64,000 bases of DNA from NCBI RefSeq assembly GCF_024169245.1, contig NZ_JALJWP010000001.1, positions 3,039,501-3,103,500 of the forward strand, written 5' to 3'. Both the position numbers and the translations under genes were made by a program. Below the pieces are notes generated by a model. It had not been told where the DNA came from, made no database searches, and saw only the letters and a list, made by a program, of their open reading frames with translations. This stretch comes from Pseudomonas koreensis. Lineage in GTDB: Bacteria > Pseudomonadota > Gammaproteobacteria > Pseudomonadales > Pseudomonadaceae. Below are positions 26,630 to 35,820 of the stretch, in pieces. The first letter of the stretch is position 1. Each line of letters opens with the position of its first letter.

Positions 26630-28618
26630 ATGGCAGCCGCACTGTTTATTCCTGAGCTGGGCCATCTGGCGATGATCCTCGCCCTGTGTTTTGCGCTGGT
26701 GCAAGCGGTGGTGCCATTGGTCGGTGCCTGGCGCGGCGACCGTTTCTGGATGAGTCTGGCCCAGCCCGCAGCATGGGGACAGTTCGCGTTTTTGCTGTTT
26801 GCGTTCGGCATTCTGACCTATGCCTTCATGGTCGACGATTTCTCCGTCGCCTATGTCGCAAACAACTCCAATACCGCCTTGCCGTGGTACTACAAGTTCA
26901 GCGCGGTGTGGGGCGCCCACGAAGGTTCGCTGCTGCTGTGGGCGCTGATTCTCGGTGGCTGGACCTTCGCCGTGTCGGTGTTCTCACGGCAGTTGCCGCA
27001 AGTCATGCTCGCCCGGGTACTGGCGGTGATGGGCATGATCAGCACCGGTTTCCTGCTGTTCCTGATCCTCACGTCCAACCCGTTCAAACGCATCCTGCCG
27101 CAGATGCCGAGCAATGGCGCTGACCTCAATCCACTTTTGCAAGACATCGGCCTGATCGTTCACCCGCCGATGTTGTACATGGGCTACGTCGGCTTTTCGG
27201 TGGCGTTTGCCTTCGCCATCGCAGCGTTGATGGGCGGTCGTCTCGATGCGGCGTGGGCGCGCTGGTCGCGGCCATGGACCATCGTCGCCTGGGCGTTCCT
27301 CGGCATCGGTATCACCCTTGGTTCGTGGTGGGCGTATTACGAACTCGGCTGGGGCGGCTGGTGGTTCTGGGATCCGGTGGAAAACGCCTCGTTCATGCCA
27401 TGGCTGGTCGGCACCGCGTTGATTCATTCGCTGGCGGTCACCGAGAAGCGCGGCGTGTTCAAGAGCTGGACGGTGTTGCTGGCGATCGCCGCGTTCTCCC
27501 TGAGCCTGCTCGGCACTTTCCTTGTGCGTTCGGGCGTGCTGACCTCGGTGCACGCGTTTGCCTCGGATCCGGAGCGCGGCGTGTTCATCCTGATTTTCCT
27601 GCTGTTCGTGGTGGGCGGTTCGCTGACCCTTTTCGCCCTGCGCGCGCCAGTGGTGAAAAGTCAGGTCGGCTTCAACCTGTGGTCACGTGAAACCTTGCTG
27701 CTGGGCAACAACCTGGTGTTGGTCGTCGCGGCGTCGATGATTCTGCTCGGCACTTTGTATCCGCTGATTCTCGATGCCATCAGCGGCGCCAAGCTGTCGG
27801 TCGGCCCGCCGTACTTCAATGCGTTGTTCATCCCGTTGATGGCGTTGCTGATGCTGGTGATGGCGATCGGTGTGATCGTGCGCTGGAAAGATACGCCGGT
27901 GAAATGGCTGGCGAGCATGCTCACCCCGGTACTGCTCGGCAGCGTCGCATTGGCCGTGGTGGCCGGCGTGGCGTACGGCGATTTCAACTGGGCCGTTATC
28001 GCGACTTTCCTGCTCGCCGCGTGGGTGTTGCTTGCCGGCCTGCGCGACCTGTTCGACAAAACCCGCCATAAAGGTCTGATCAAAGGTTTGCCGACGCTGA
28101 CCCGCAGCTATTGGGGCATGCAGATCGCTCACCTGGGCATCGCCGTGTGCGCGCTGGGGGTGGTGTTGTCGAGCCAGAACAGTGCCGAACGCGACCTGCG
28201 TCTGGCGCCGGGCGAGTCGATGAACCTGGCCGGCTATCAGTTCGTCTTCGAAGGCGCCAAACACTTCGAGGGGCCGAATTTCACCTCGGACAAAGGCACC
28301 ATCCGCGTCATTCGCGACGGCCAGGAGATCAGCGTGCTGCACCCGGAAAAACGTCTGTACACGGTGCAGAACTCGGTGATGACCGAAGCCGGCATCGATG
28401 CCGGTTTCACCCGCGATCTCTACGTCGCCCTTGGCGAGCCGCTGGATAACGGCGCCTGGGCCGTGCGCGTACACGTCAAACCGTTTGTGCGCTGGATCTG
28501 GTTCGGCGGCTTGCTCACCGGTTTCGGTGGATTGTTGGCCGCACTGGATCGGCGTTATCGGGTCAAGGTGAAAAGCAAAGTGCGCGAAGCGCTGGGCATG
28601 ACGGGAGCCGCGGCATGA
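26630..28618 (+). CDS. ccmF: Heme lyase subunit CcmF
   Basis: CcmF attaches heme from CcmE to apocytochrome c. The product has 662 residues and about 14 membrane spans. The WWD motif WGGWWFWDPVENASFMPW lies near residue 235. AAGGAGGG precedes ATG 26630. The stop overlaps the ATG of the next gene. Confidence 0.96.
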   Translation: MAAALFIPELGHLAMILALCFALVQAVVPLVGAWRGDRFWMSLAQPAAWGQFAFLLFAFGILTYAFMVDDFSVAYVANNSNTALPWYYKFSAVWGAHEGSLLLWALILGGWTFAVSVFSRQLPQVMLARVLAVMGMISTGFLLFLILTSNPFKRILPQMPSNGADLNPLLQDIGLIVHPPMLYMGYVGFSVAFAFAIAALMGGRLDAAWARWSRPWTIVAWAFLGIGITLGSWWAYYELGWGGWWFWDPVENASFMPWLVGTALIHSLAVTEKRGVFKSWTVLLAIAAFSLSLLGTFLVRSGVLTSVHAFASDPERGVFILIFLLFVVGGSLTLFALRAPVVKSQVGFNLWSRETLLLGNNLVLVVAASMILLGTLYPLILDAISGAKLSVGPPYFNALFIPLMALLMLVMAIGVIVRWKDTPVKWLASMLTPVLLGSVALAVVAGVAYGDFNWAVIATFLLAAWVLLAGLRDLFDKTRHKGLIKGLPTLTRSYWGMQIAHLGIAVCALGVVLSSQNSAERDLRLAPGESMNLAGYQFVFEGAKHFEGPNFTSDKGTIRVIRDGQEISVLHPEKRLYTVQNSVMTEAGIDAGFTRDLYVALGEPLDNGAWAVRVHVKPFVRWIWFGGLLTGFGGLLAALDRRYRVKVKSKVREALGMTGAAA

Positions 28619-29151
28619 GGCGTTGGTTGATGTTGTTGCCGCTGGCGATTTTCCTGCTGGTGGCGGTGTTTCTTTATCGCGGTTTGTACCTGGATCCGGC
28701 GGAGCTGCCGTCGGCGATGATCAACAAGCCGTTCCCGGAGTTTTCCCTGCCCAGCGTGCAGGGTGACAAGACGCTGACCAAGGCCGACATTCTCGGCAAA
28801 CCGGCACTGGTCAACGTCTGGGGCACCTGGTGCATTTCCTGCCGGGTCGAGCACCCGGTGCTGAACAAACTCGCCGAGCGCGGCGTGGTGATCTACGGCA
28901 TCAACTACAAGGACACCAACGCCGACGCGTTGAAGTGGCTGGCCGAGTTCCACAATCCGTACGCGCTGGATATTCGTGATGACGAAGGCTCGCTGGGCCT
29001 CAATCTCGGGGTGTACGGCGCGCCGGAAACGTTCTTCATCGACGCCAAGGGCATCATCCGCGACAAGTTCGTCGGGGTGATCGATGAGCAGGTCTGGCGC
29101 GAGAAACTCGCGGCCAAATATCAGGCGCTGGTCGATGAGGCCCAGCCATGA
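28615..29151 (+). CDS. ccmG: Periplasmic thiol:disulfide oxidoreductase CcmG/DsbE
   Basis: CcmG keeps apocytochrome cysteines reduced. The product has 178 residues with an N-terminal anchor and a thioredoxin fold with WCISC in VNVWGTWCISCRVEHP near residue 75. GVYGAPETFFID is the cis-proline region. It overlaps ccmF and ccmH by four bases each. Confidence 0.95.
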   Translation: MRRWLMLLPLAIFLLVAVFLYRGLYLDPAELPSAMINKPFPEFSLPSVQGDKTLTKADILGKPALVNVWGTWCISCRVEHPVLNKLAERGVVIYGINYKDTNADALKWLAEFHNPYALDIRDDEGSLGLNLGVYGAPETFFIDAKGIIRDKFVGVIDEQVWREKLAAKYQALVDEAQP

Positions 29152-29618
29152 AGCGTTTTCTCGCAGCAGTGGTGTTGGGCTTGAGTCTGGCCGGTGTCGC
29201 CCACGCGGCTATCGACACCTACGAGTTTGCCAACGAGGGCGACCGCGAGCGTTTCCGCGAACTGACCAAGGAACTGCGCTGCCCCAAATGCCAGAACCAG
29301 GACATCGCCGACTCCAACGCGCCGATCGCCGCCGACCTGCGCAAGGAGATTTTCCGCATGCTCGGCGAGGGCAAGGACAATCAGCAGATCATCGACTTCA
29401 TGGTCGATCGCTACGGTGATTTCGTCCGTTACAAACCGGCGCTCAATGCGAAGACCGCGCTGCTGTGGTTCGGCCCGGCCGGGCTGCTGCTCGGTGGTTT
29501 CGTAGTGATCGCACTGATCGTGCGCAGGCGTCGCGGGCAACGTGCCGAAACCCCGTCATCGCTGTCTGCCGAAGAACGTCAGCGCCTCGACCAACTGTTG
29601 GATAAAAACCAAGAATGA
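29148..29618 (+). CDS. ccmH: Cytochrome c maturation thioreductase CcmH
   Basis: The product has 156 residues with a signal peptide ([12 protein letters not shown]), the redox motif [15 protein letters not shown] near residue 43 and one C-terminal membrane span ([20 protein letters not shown]). It reduces or holds apocytochrome with CcmG and CcmF. Four-base overlaps occur on both sides. Confidence 0.95.
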   Translation: MKRFLAAVVLGLSLAGVAHAAIDTYEFANEGDRERFRELTKELRCPKCQNQDIADSNAPIAADLRKEIFRMLGEGKDNQQIIDFMVDRYGDFVRYKPALNAKTALLWFGPAGLLLGGFVVIALIVRRRRGQRAETPSSLSAEERQRLDQLLDKNQE

Positions 29619-30814
29619 TTGATTTCTGGCTTGCCGCAGGGCTGTTGCTTCTGGTCGCCCTGAGTTTTCTGCTGATCCCGGTGCTGCGCGAACGCCGCGC
29701 CCAGCGTGAAGAAGATCGCACCGCGCTGAACGTCGCGCTGTATCAGGAGCGGGTTGCCGAGCTGCAAGCGCAGCAGGCCGAAGGCGTGCTCGACGCCGCG
29801 CAACTGGACAGCGGCCGCGCGGAAGCTGCGCGTGAACTGCTCGCTGATACCGAAGGCGTCACCGCACCGCGTGTCTCGCGCCTGGGCAAGCCATTGCCGC
29901 TGCTGGCCGCTGTGTTGGTGCCGGTGCTGGGCCTTGGTCTGTACCTGCATTTCGGCGCCGCCGACAAGGTCGAACTGACCCGCGAATTCGCCCAGGCTCC
30001 GCAGTCGATGGAAGAGATGACCCAGCGTCTGGAGCGTGCAGTCGCCGCACAACCGGATTCCGCCGAAGGTCTGTATTTCCTCGGCCGTACCTACATGGCT
30101 CAGGATCGCCCAGCGGACGCGGCGAAGATGTTCGAGCGCGCCGCGAACCTCGCCGGTCGCCCGCCGGAACTGCTCGGCCAGTGGGCGCAGGCGCAGTATT
30201 TTGCTGACGGTAAAAAGTGGTCGGAGAAGATTCAGAACCTGACCGACGAAGCGCTGAAGGGCGATCCGAAAGAAGTCACCAGCCTCGGCCTGCTCGGCAT
30301 CGCCGCGTTCGAAGGCGAGCGGTATCAAGAAGCAATCGACTACTGGAATCGCCTGCTCGCGCAACTGCCTCCGGAAGACAACTCGCGCGCTGCGCTGCAA
30401 GGCGGAATCGAGCGTGCCGCCGAACGCCTGAAGGCCAGCGGTGGCAAAGTTGCCCAAGTACCGGCGCCGAAAGCTGCGTTGCTGAAAGTCAGCGTTGATC
30501 TGGCCAGCGAACTCAAGAGCAAGGTGCAGCCGGGCGACAGCGTGTTCATCTTCGCCCGCGCCACCTCAGGCCCACCGGCGCCGCTGGCGGCCAAACGCCT
30601 CACCGTCGCCGACCTGCCAGTGACCGTCGAACTGGGCGACGCCGACGCAATGATGCCGCAGTTGAAACTGTCCAACTTCCCTGAAGTCCAACTGGTTGCG
30701 CGCATCTCACGGGCCGGTCAACCGACGGCCGGTGAGTGGATCGGTCGCAGCGGCCCAGTGGCCAGCAGCACCACCGCGCCACAAAAACTGACTATCGATA
30801 GCCCGGACCAGTAA
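29615..30814 (+). CDS. ccmI: Apocytochrome chaperone CcmI (CycH)
   Basis: CcmI binds the C-terminus of apocytochrome c and delivers it to the heme lyase. The product has 399 residues: two N-terminal spans flanking a cytoplasmic loop, TPR-like helices at about 130-260 ([23 protein letters not shown]), and a C-terminal domain from about 285. It is the last ccm gene. Confidence 0.93.
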   Translation: MIDFWLAAGLLLLVALSFLLIPVLRERRAQREEDRTALNVALYQERVAELQAQQAEGVLDAAQLDSGRAEAARELLADTEGVTAPRVSRLGKPLPLLAAVLVPVLGLGLYLHFGAADKVELTREFAQAPQSMEEMTQRLERAVAAQPDSAEGLYFLGRTYMAQDRPADAAKMFERAANLAGRPPELLGQWAQAQYFADGKKWSEKIQNLTDEALKGDPKEVTSLGLLGIAAFEGERYQEAIDYWNRLLAQLPPEDNSRAALQGGIERAAERLKASGGKVAQVPAPKAALLKVSVDLASELKSKVQPGDSVFIFARATSGPPAPLAAKRLTVADLPVTVELGDADAMMPQLKLSNFPEVQLVARISRAGQPTAGEWIGRSGPVASSTTAPQKLTIDSPDQ

Positions 30815-30839
30815 CCGGACCCAACAGGAAAGCACCGCC

Positions 30840-31244
30840 ATGCACACCATCGCCCGCATCACAGTCCTCACACTGGCCCTGGGCTTGAGTGCATGTGCGG
30901 TACAACGCCCTGAACCGACCACCAGCCTGCCGCCGATCCCGCCCTCGCAACCGAGCCCGACCCCGTCGACCTCGCCGAGCCCCGGCAAGAGCATCCCGGC
31001 AAAACCGTCGAAACCGGTGCCACGCACGTCGGCCAGCTTCGCCCCACCACCGGGCGGCAACAGCCACTGGGACCAGAAACTCGGCGTCTATGTCCTCGAC
31101 GACCAGACCAACACCTTCTACCGCCAGCGCACCTACTACCGCTGGAACAACGGCTGGAGCCGCTCGGTCAGCCCCAACGGCCCGTGGGAAGACACCAACA
31201 TCCACGGCGTCCCGCCGGGGTTGGGCAAGAAGTTCGGACAGTAA
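30840..31244 (+). CDS. Small predicted lipoprotein
   Basis: The product has 134 residues with a lipobox LSAC at residues 17-20, a proline/serine-rich stretch at about 30-70, and an aromatic segment (NTFYRQRTYYRWNNGWSRS). I do not recognise the family. It follows ccmI by 25 bases and precedes a strong terminator, so it may be cotranscribed with ccm. Confidence 0.7.
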   Translation: MHTIARITVLTLALGLSACAVQRPEPTTSLPPIPPSQPSPTPSTSPSPGKSIPAKPSKPVPRTSASFAPPPGGNSHWDQKLGVYVLDDQTNTFYRQRTYYRWNNGWSRSVSPNGPWEDTNIHGVPPGLGKKFGQ

Positions 31245-31247
31245 GAG

Positions 31248-31277
31248 AAACGGCGATCCTGGGATCGCCGTTTTTTT
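31248..31277 (+). terminator. Strong intrinsic terminator
   Basis: AAACGGCGATCC and GGATCGCCGTTT enclose two bases and lead into a T run. It ends the ccm-lipoprotein transcript. Confidence 0.9.
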
Positions 31278-31333
31278 GCCGTTTGAATCACACCTTGTAA
31301 AACAACCCACCATCACCCCGTCGCATTCTGTGC

Positions 31334-31361
31334 TTGAGTAAAGATAACTCTAGAGTTATTT
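31334..31361 (+). promoter_or_regulatory. hicAB promoter with palindromic operator
   Basis: TTGAGT at 31334-31339 and TTATTT at 31356-31361 are plausible -35 and -10 boxes 16 bases apart. A perfect palindrome ATAACTCTAGAGTTAT at 31344-31359 fills the spacer and overlaps the -10 box. HicB-type ribbon-helix-helix antitoxins bind such palindromes, so autoregulation is likely. Confidence 0.6.
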
Positions 31362-31388
31362 TTAGGGGGCCAGGCCAAGGAGGCGGTT

Positions 31389-31601
31389 GTGCAGAGCAGT
31401 CTATTGATGAAGGAGCTGGAGGAGGCTGGCTGGACGTTGGATCGGGTTGCCGGCAGTCATCACATTTTCACTCATCCTTACAACCCGAACACGATTGCCG
31501 TCCCGCATCCGAAAATGGATTTTCCACTGGGGACAGTCAAAAGCATCAGGCGGCGTGCGGGGTTGTTCAGCCCGCCTACCCGCCATGAAGGAGATCCGTA
31601 A
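31389..31601 (+). CDS. hicA: HicA toxin (mRNA interferase)
   Basis: HicA cleaves mRNA when free of HicB. The product has 70 residues of the double-stranded RNA-binding-like fold. The catalytic histidine lies in VAGSHHIFTHP near residue 23, and PHPKMDFPLGTVKSIRRRAG is the family C-terminal half. GTG 31389 follows AAGGAGG. The stop overlaps the hicB start. Confidence 0.9.
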   Translation: MQSSLLMKELEEAGWTLDRVAGSHHIFTHPYNPNTIAVPHPKMDFPLGTVKSIRRRAGLFSPPTRHEGDP

Positions 31602-32005
31602 TGCAATATCCCATCTGCATCGAGTGGGGTGACGAGAACACTGCCATCGGTATTCAGATCCCCGATATTCCCGGCGCAGTCACGGCCGGGGACTGCTTCG
31701 AGGAGGCCTACAACGCAGCCGTGGAAGTGGCTCACCTCATGCTGCAAGAGATTGCAGCGGCCGGTCAGGCGATTCCGATGCCGACCTCGGCAGCGGCGCA
31801 TCGCAATCATCCGGATTTTGCCGAGATGGGCTGGGGCATGCTGGAGCTGGATATCTCGCCGTACCTGGGCAAGACCGAAAAGGTCAACGTTACGCTGCCC
31901 GGCTATGTGATTCAGCGTATTGATCGCTATGTACGCGAGCATAACGTCAAAAGCCGCTCCTCGTTTCTGGCGGATGCGGCGATGGAGAAACTGGTTCGGT
32001 ATTGA
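31601..32005 (+). CDS. hicB: HicB antitoxin
   Basis: HicB neutralises HicA and represses the operon. The product has 134 residues: an N-terminal partial RNase H fold (AIGIQIPDIPGAVTAGDCFE) and a C-terminal ribbon-helix-helix (KVNVTLPGYVIQRIDRYV, SRSSFLADAAMEKL). Translation is coupled to hicA. Confidence 0.92.
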   Translation: MQYPICIEWGDENTAIGIQIPDIPGAVTAGDCFEEAYNAAVEVAHLMLQEIAAAGQAIPMPTSAAAHRNHPDFAEMGWGMLELDISPYLGKTEKVNVTLPGYVIQRIDRYVREHNVKSRSSFLADAAMEKLVRY

Positions 32006-32019
32006 AGGTACGTCCAATT

Positions 32020-32176
32020 GTGGGAGCGAGCCTGCTCGCGAAAGCGGTGTGTCAGTCGGTGCAAACATGATCTGAACTGACGCCTTCGCGAGCAGGCTCG
32101 CTCCCACACTGGTTTTGTGTATTGCAGTGATTCGAAGGTCACCCAAAACCTGTGGGAGCGAGCTTGCTCGCGAAGC
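32020..32176. repeat. Three REPs, TGTGGGAGCGAGC class
   Basis: A divergent pair at 32020-32108 is followed by a third copy at 32151-32176. All share the core GGGAGCGAGC(C/T)TGCTCGCG. They lie between hicB and the convergent MFS gene. Confidence 0.85.
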
Positions 32177-32186
32177 TTTTGAAGCC

Positions 32187-33374
32187 TTAAGCGGTGGCCA
32201 ATGAAGCGCGTCGTGAAGTGCTCAAAAACCGCAACAACGCCAGCAACGGAAAGACGCTGCCGACAATCACGATCCACAACCAGCCGCCATGCTCGTACAC
32301 CGCGCTGGCTACCGACGAGCCGAAGGCGCCGCCGATGAAGATGCTGGTCATGTACAGCGCGTTCAAACGGCCGCGACTTTTCGCGTCCAGCGAGTACACC
32401 GCGCGTTGGCCGAGGACCATGTTCATCTGCACGCAGAAGTCGAGCACCACGCCGGTCACGGCCAGGCCGATGACGCTGTAGGCCGGGTGAATGAAGGCGG
32501 GCAGGAAGCTCAGGCTGGCGAAGAGCATGGCCAGCAGCGAGGCGATGCGCGTGTGGCCGGCATCGGCGAGGCGACCGCTGATTGGCGCGGCGATGGCACC
32601 GATGGCGCCGACCAAGGCGAAAATCGCGATTTCGCTTTGCGACAGGCCATGGTTGCGCGCCAGTTCCAGCGGCACGGCGGTCCAGAACAGGCTGAACGTG
32701 GCAAACATGCAGCCCTGATAAAACGCCCGCTGACGCAGCACCGGTTGCTGGCGCAGCAGCGTCCACAACGAGCCGATCAACTGGCCATAGGTGGCGCTGT
32801 GATCGGGCTGGCGCTTGGGTACGGTCAGTGCGAGCACCACGCTGATTGCCGCCATCAACGCTGCGGCGATCATGAACATGGCGCGCCAGCCGAGGTGGTC
32901 GGCGACCACGCTCGACACCGGTCGCGCCAACAGAATACCCAGCAGCAGACCGCCCATGATCCCGCCGACCACGCGGCCACGGGACTCTTCCGGCGCCAGA
33001 TGCGCGGCCAGCGGGATCAGGATCTGCACCGACACCGAGCTGAAGCCGACCAACAAGGAGATAAGCAGAAATACGTTGGGCTGCTCGGTAAACGCTGCGC
33101 CGAGCAGACTGGCGATCGCCACGACCGTGGTGATGATCATCAGCCGCCGGTTCTCCAGCAGATCCCCCAGCGGCACCAGAAAGAACAGGCCCAACGCGTA
33201 ACCGATCTGGGTCAGCGAGACGATGAAGCTGGCCATGGTGTCGGACAGGCCGATGTCCGGCGCAATCAGGCCGATGATCGGTTGGGCATAGTAAATGTTG
33301 GCAACGATGGCGCCGCAGCAGAACGCGAACAGCAGGACCATGCCTCGGGTCATTGCGTGAGGTGTGGTGGTCAT
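32187..33374 (-). CDS. MFS transporter
   Basis: The product has 395 residues with 12 predicted membrane spans and early segments GMVLLFAFCCGAIVANIYYA and GYALGLFFLVPLGDLLENRR (the loop 2-3 MFS motif). Its type suggests a drug or small-molecule exporter; the substrate is not deducible. ATG 33374 is chosen, although a GTG at 33395 would add seven residues. A REP follows the stop. Confidence 0.88.
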   Translation of the reverse strand: MTTTPHAMTRGMVLLFAFCCGAIVANIYYAQPIIGLIAPDIGLSDTMASFIVSLTQIGYALGLFFLVPLGDLLENRRLMIITTVVAIASLLGAAFTEQPNVFLLISLLVGFSSVSVQILIPLAAHLAPEESRGRVVGGIMGGLLLGILLARPVSSVVADHLGWRAMFMIAAALMAAISVVLALTVPKRQPDHSATYGQLIGSLWTLLRQQPVLRQRAFYQGCMFATFSLFWTAVPLELARNHGLSQSEIAIFALVGAIGAIAAPISGRLADAGHTRIASLLAMLFASLSFLPAFIHPAYSVIGLAVTGVVLDFCVQMNMVLGQRAVYSLDAKSRGRLNALYMTSIFIGGAFGSSVASAVYEHGGWLWIVIVGSVFPLLALLRFLSTSRRASLATA

Positions 33375-33450
33375 AGAGGATCTCGGGTCGGGCACAGGAA
33401 AGCGGGGAGGCTAATGGACAACGGGGACGGGCAGAAGACGTTTTCGGATG

Positions 33451-33474
33451 ATAACTGTTATTACGTTGTGTAAT
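33451..33474. promoter_or_regulatory. Overlapping palindromes upstream of the MFS gene
   Basis: ATAAC-T-GTTAT at 33451-33461 overlaps ATTAC-N5-GTAAT at 33460-33474. This lies 77 bases upstream of the MFS start in an AT-rich patch, as expected for a regulator site. No regulator gene is adjacent. Confidence 0.4.
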
Positions 33475-33528
33475 GAATTCTGGATGGTTACGGGGGAAGG
33501 CTGGATGTGTTTGTTCATTCAACAAAAG

Positions 33529-33741
33529 CCCCTCACCCTAGCCCTCTCCCGGGGGGAGAGGGGACTGATTGGGGGATGCTTGGGAGGTACGCCGACCTGA
33601 TGGTTATTCGCTGAATCCGCAACGGTCGAATCCAAAAATTATCTTCTCGATCCATATTCCACTCGGTCCTTCAGGTCGATGTCTGACGTAAGTCACCTCG
33701 GTCGGCCCCCTCTCCCTCTGGGAGAGGGCTGGGGTGAGGGG
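33529..33741. repeat. Large imperfect inverted repeat with CCCTCTCCC hairpins
   Basis: A 22-base arm at 33529-33550 recurs inverted at 33720-33741 with one mismatch. Each arm also carries its own hairpin: CCCTCTCCC at 33542-33550 with GGGAGAGGG at 33554-33562, and the same at 33708-33716 with 33720-33728. It differs from the REP classes. It fills most of the gap between the MFS and sbp genes. Confidence 0.75.
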
Positions 33742-33754
33742 CTTCTGGCTCAAC

Positions 33755-33787
33755 AAAAAGGCGACCTCAGCGGGTCGCCTTTTTGTT
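33755..33787 (-). terminator. Intrinsic terminator of sbp
   Basis: AAAAAGGCGACC at 33755-33766 pairs with GGTCGCCTTTTT at 33773-33784. It lies 15 bases past the sbp stop and has a T run on both strands. Confidence 0.85.
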
Positions 33788-33801
33788 TTTCAGATCAAGC
33801 C

Positions 33802-34800
33802 TTACTGCCCGCTATAAATCTGATCAAACACCCCACCATCATTGAAGTGAGTCTTTTGCACGGTGCGCCAGTCACCAAACGTCTTCTCCACCGAAAGGAA
33901 ATCGACTTTCGGGAAACGGTCGGTGTACTTCGCCAGCACCGCCGGGTCACGCGGACGCAGGTAGTTGGCCGCCGCAATTTCCTGGCCTTCCGGCGACCAC
34001 AGGTACTTCAGATACTCATCCGCCGCAGCGCGCGAGCCTTTCTTGTCGACAACTTTGTCGACCACGGACACCGGTGGCTCCGCTTCGGCGGAGACGCTTG
34101 GGTAGATGACTTCGAACTGATCGCGGCCGAACTCGCGGGCGATCATTTCCGCTTCGTTTTCGAAGGTCACCAGCACGTCGCCGATCTGGTTGGTCATGAA
34201 CGTGGTGGTGGCGGCGCGGCCACCGGTATCCAGTACTGGTGCCTGCTTGAACAGCTTGCCGACGAAGTCCTTGGCCTTGTTCTCGTCACCGCCATTCTTC
34301 AGCACATAACCCCAGGCCGAGAGGTAGGTGTAGCGGCCGTTACCCGAGGTTTTCGGATTGGGGACGATCACCTGTACGCCGTCCTTGAGCAGGTCCGGCC
34401 AGTCTTTCAGCGCTTTCGGGTTGCCCTTGCGAACAATGAACACCGTCGCCGAGGTGAACGGTGCGCTGTTGTTCGGCAGGCGCGTGACCCAATTGTCCGG
34501 CACCAGTTTGCCGTTGTCGGCGAGGGCGTTGATGTCGGTGGCCATGTTCATGGTGATGACGTCAGCCGGCAGGCCATCGATCACCGAGCGCGCCTGCTTG
34601 CTCGAGCCACCGAAGGACATCTGTACGGTGATGTTTTCCTTGTGCTCGGCTTGCCAGTGTTTCTGGAACGCAGTGTTGTAGTCCTTGTAGAAATCGCGCA
34701 TCACGTCGTAGGAAACGTTAAGCAGCGTCGGTGCTGCCTGGGCGATGTTGGCCAAGGTCAGGCCGGCGGCGAGAAGTGAGGCGCCAAAGAGTTTTTTCAC
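33802..34800 (-). CDS. sbp: Periplasmic sulfate-binding protein
   Basis: This is the substrate-binding component of a sulfate ABC importer. The product has 332 residues with a signal peptide ending NIAQA-AP, then LLNVSYDVMRDFYKDYN, MSFGGSSKQARSVIDGL, and PNPKTSGNGRYTYLSAWGY, all typical of the Sbp family. The start is GTG with AAGGA upstream. No cysTWA permease genes follow, since a terminator lies directly behind. Confidence 0.93.
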   Translation of the reverse strand: MKKLFGASLLAAGLTLANIAQAAPTLLNVSYDVMRDFYKDYNTAFQKHWQAEHKENITVQMSFGGSSKQARSVIDGLPADVITMNMATDINALADNGKLVPDNWVTRLPNNSAPFTSATVFIVRKGNPKALKDWPDLLKDGVQVIVPNPKTSGNGRYTYLSAWGYVLKNGGDENKAKDFVGKLFKQAPVLDTGGRAATTTFMTNQIGDVLVTFENEAEMIAREFGRDQFEVIYPSVSAEAEPPVSVVDKVVDKKGSRAAADEYLKYLWSPEGQEIAAANYLRPRDPAVLAKYTDRFPKVDFLSVEKTFGDWRTVQKTHFNDGGVFDQIYSGQ

Positions 34801-34825
34801 TGCGCATTCCTTGTTGATTGTCGGT

Positions 34826-34901
34826 GTAGGAGCTGCCGAAGGCTGCGAGCTTTTGATCTTGAAAACAAAGTCAAAAGATCGCAGCCTTCGGCAGCTCCTA
34901 C
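34826..34901. repeat. Inverted repeat, GTAGGAGCTGCCG class
   Basis: GTAGGAGCTGCCGAAGGCTG and its inverse ending CGGCAGCTCCTAC are about 40 bases apart, directly upstream of sbp. Confidence 0.85.
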
Positions 34902-34974
34902 AGGGGGTGATGTTTAATTGCCACTGACTATAACGGGCGACGCATAAGCGCTTAAAGATTAAAAAGCTCTGTGC

Positions 34975-35799
34975 TTATTCCACTTTCTTGAACAGCTGAC
35001 TGCCACATCGCGAACAGAACGCTGCGCTCTGCTCGTGGGTCTTTTTCTGGCACCCCGGGCAGTCATGTTGCAGCTGCTCGCCGCGCATGGCATTGGCCAG
35101 CTCAGCGGTGAAAATCCCCGTGGGCACGGCGATGATCGAGTAACCGGTGATCATCACCAGCGAGGAGATCACTTGGCCCAGCGGCGTCTTCGGCACGATG
35201 TCGCCGAAACCGACGGTGGTCAAGGTGACGATCGCCCAATAGATGCCTTTGGGAATGCTGGTGAAGCCATGCTCCGGGCCTTCAATCACATACATCAGCG
35301 TGCCGAACACCGTCACCAGCGTGCATACGCTGACCAGAAACACGACGATTTTCTGCTTGCTGCCGCGCAGCGCCGACATCAGATAGTTGGCCTGCTTCAG
35401 ATACGGGCTGAGCTTGAGCACGCGGAAAATCCGCAGCATCCGAATGATGCGGATGATCAGCAGATACTGCGCATCGCTGTAATACAGCGCGAGGATGCCG
35501 GGCACGATCGCCAGCAGGTCGACCAATCCATAAAAGCTGAAGGCATAGCGCAGCGGCTTCGGCGAGCAGTACAGACGCAGGATGTACTCGCCGAGGAAAA
35601 TCGCCGTGAAACCCCACTCTATATAGGCCAGCACGTCGGCGTAATTGCGGTGAATGCTGTCGATACTGTCGAGCATCACGATCACCAGGCTGGCGAGGAT
35701 GATCAACAGCAGAATGCCGTCGAAGCGACGCCCGGCCGGGGTGTCGCTCTGGAAAATCATGACGAAAAGCCGTTCGCGCCAATTGTTGCTGCTGTCCAT
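34975..35799 (-). CDS. Voltage-gated-type potassium channel with zinc ribbon
   Basis: The product has 274 residues. Six spans are visible, including an S4-like basic helix RIIRMLRIFRVLK near residue 135 and the pore filter TTVGFGD near 198. The last 30 residues contain CPGCQ...CSRCG, a zinc-ribbon-like pair after the S6 helix. It lies 21 bases after the urea transporter gene on the same strand and is probably cotranscribed. Confidence 0.9.
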   Translation of the reverse strand: MDSSNNWRERLFVMIFQSDTPAGRRFDGILLLIILASLVIVMLDSIDSIHRNYADVLAYIEWGFTAIFLGEYILRLYCSPKPLRYAFSFYGLVDLLAIVPGILALYYSDAQYLLIIRIIRMLRIFRVLKLSPYLKQANYLMSALRGSKQKIVVFLVSVCTLVTVFGTLMYVIEGPEHGFTSIPKGIYWAIVTLTTVGFGDIVPKTPLGQVISSLVMITGYSIIAVPTGIFTAELANAMRGEQLQHDCPGCQKKTHEQSAAFCSRCGSQLFKKVE

Positions 35800-35820
35800 G
35801 GATAACGCCTGAATCGAAGA

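Noticed and set aside
29121..29540. Minus-strand ORFs opposite ccmH and ccmI
   Set aside because: These are shadows of tightly overlapping ccm genes with full family matches on the plus strand.
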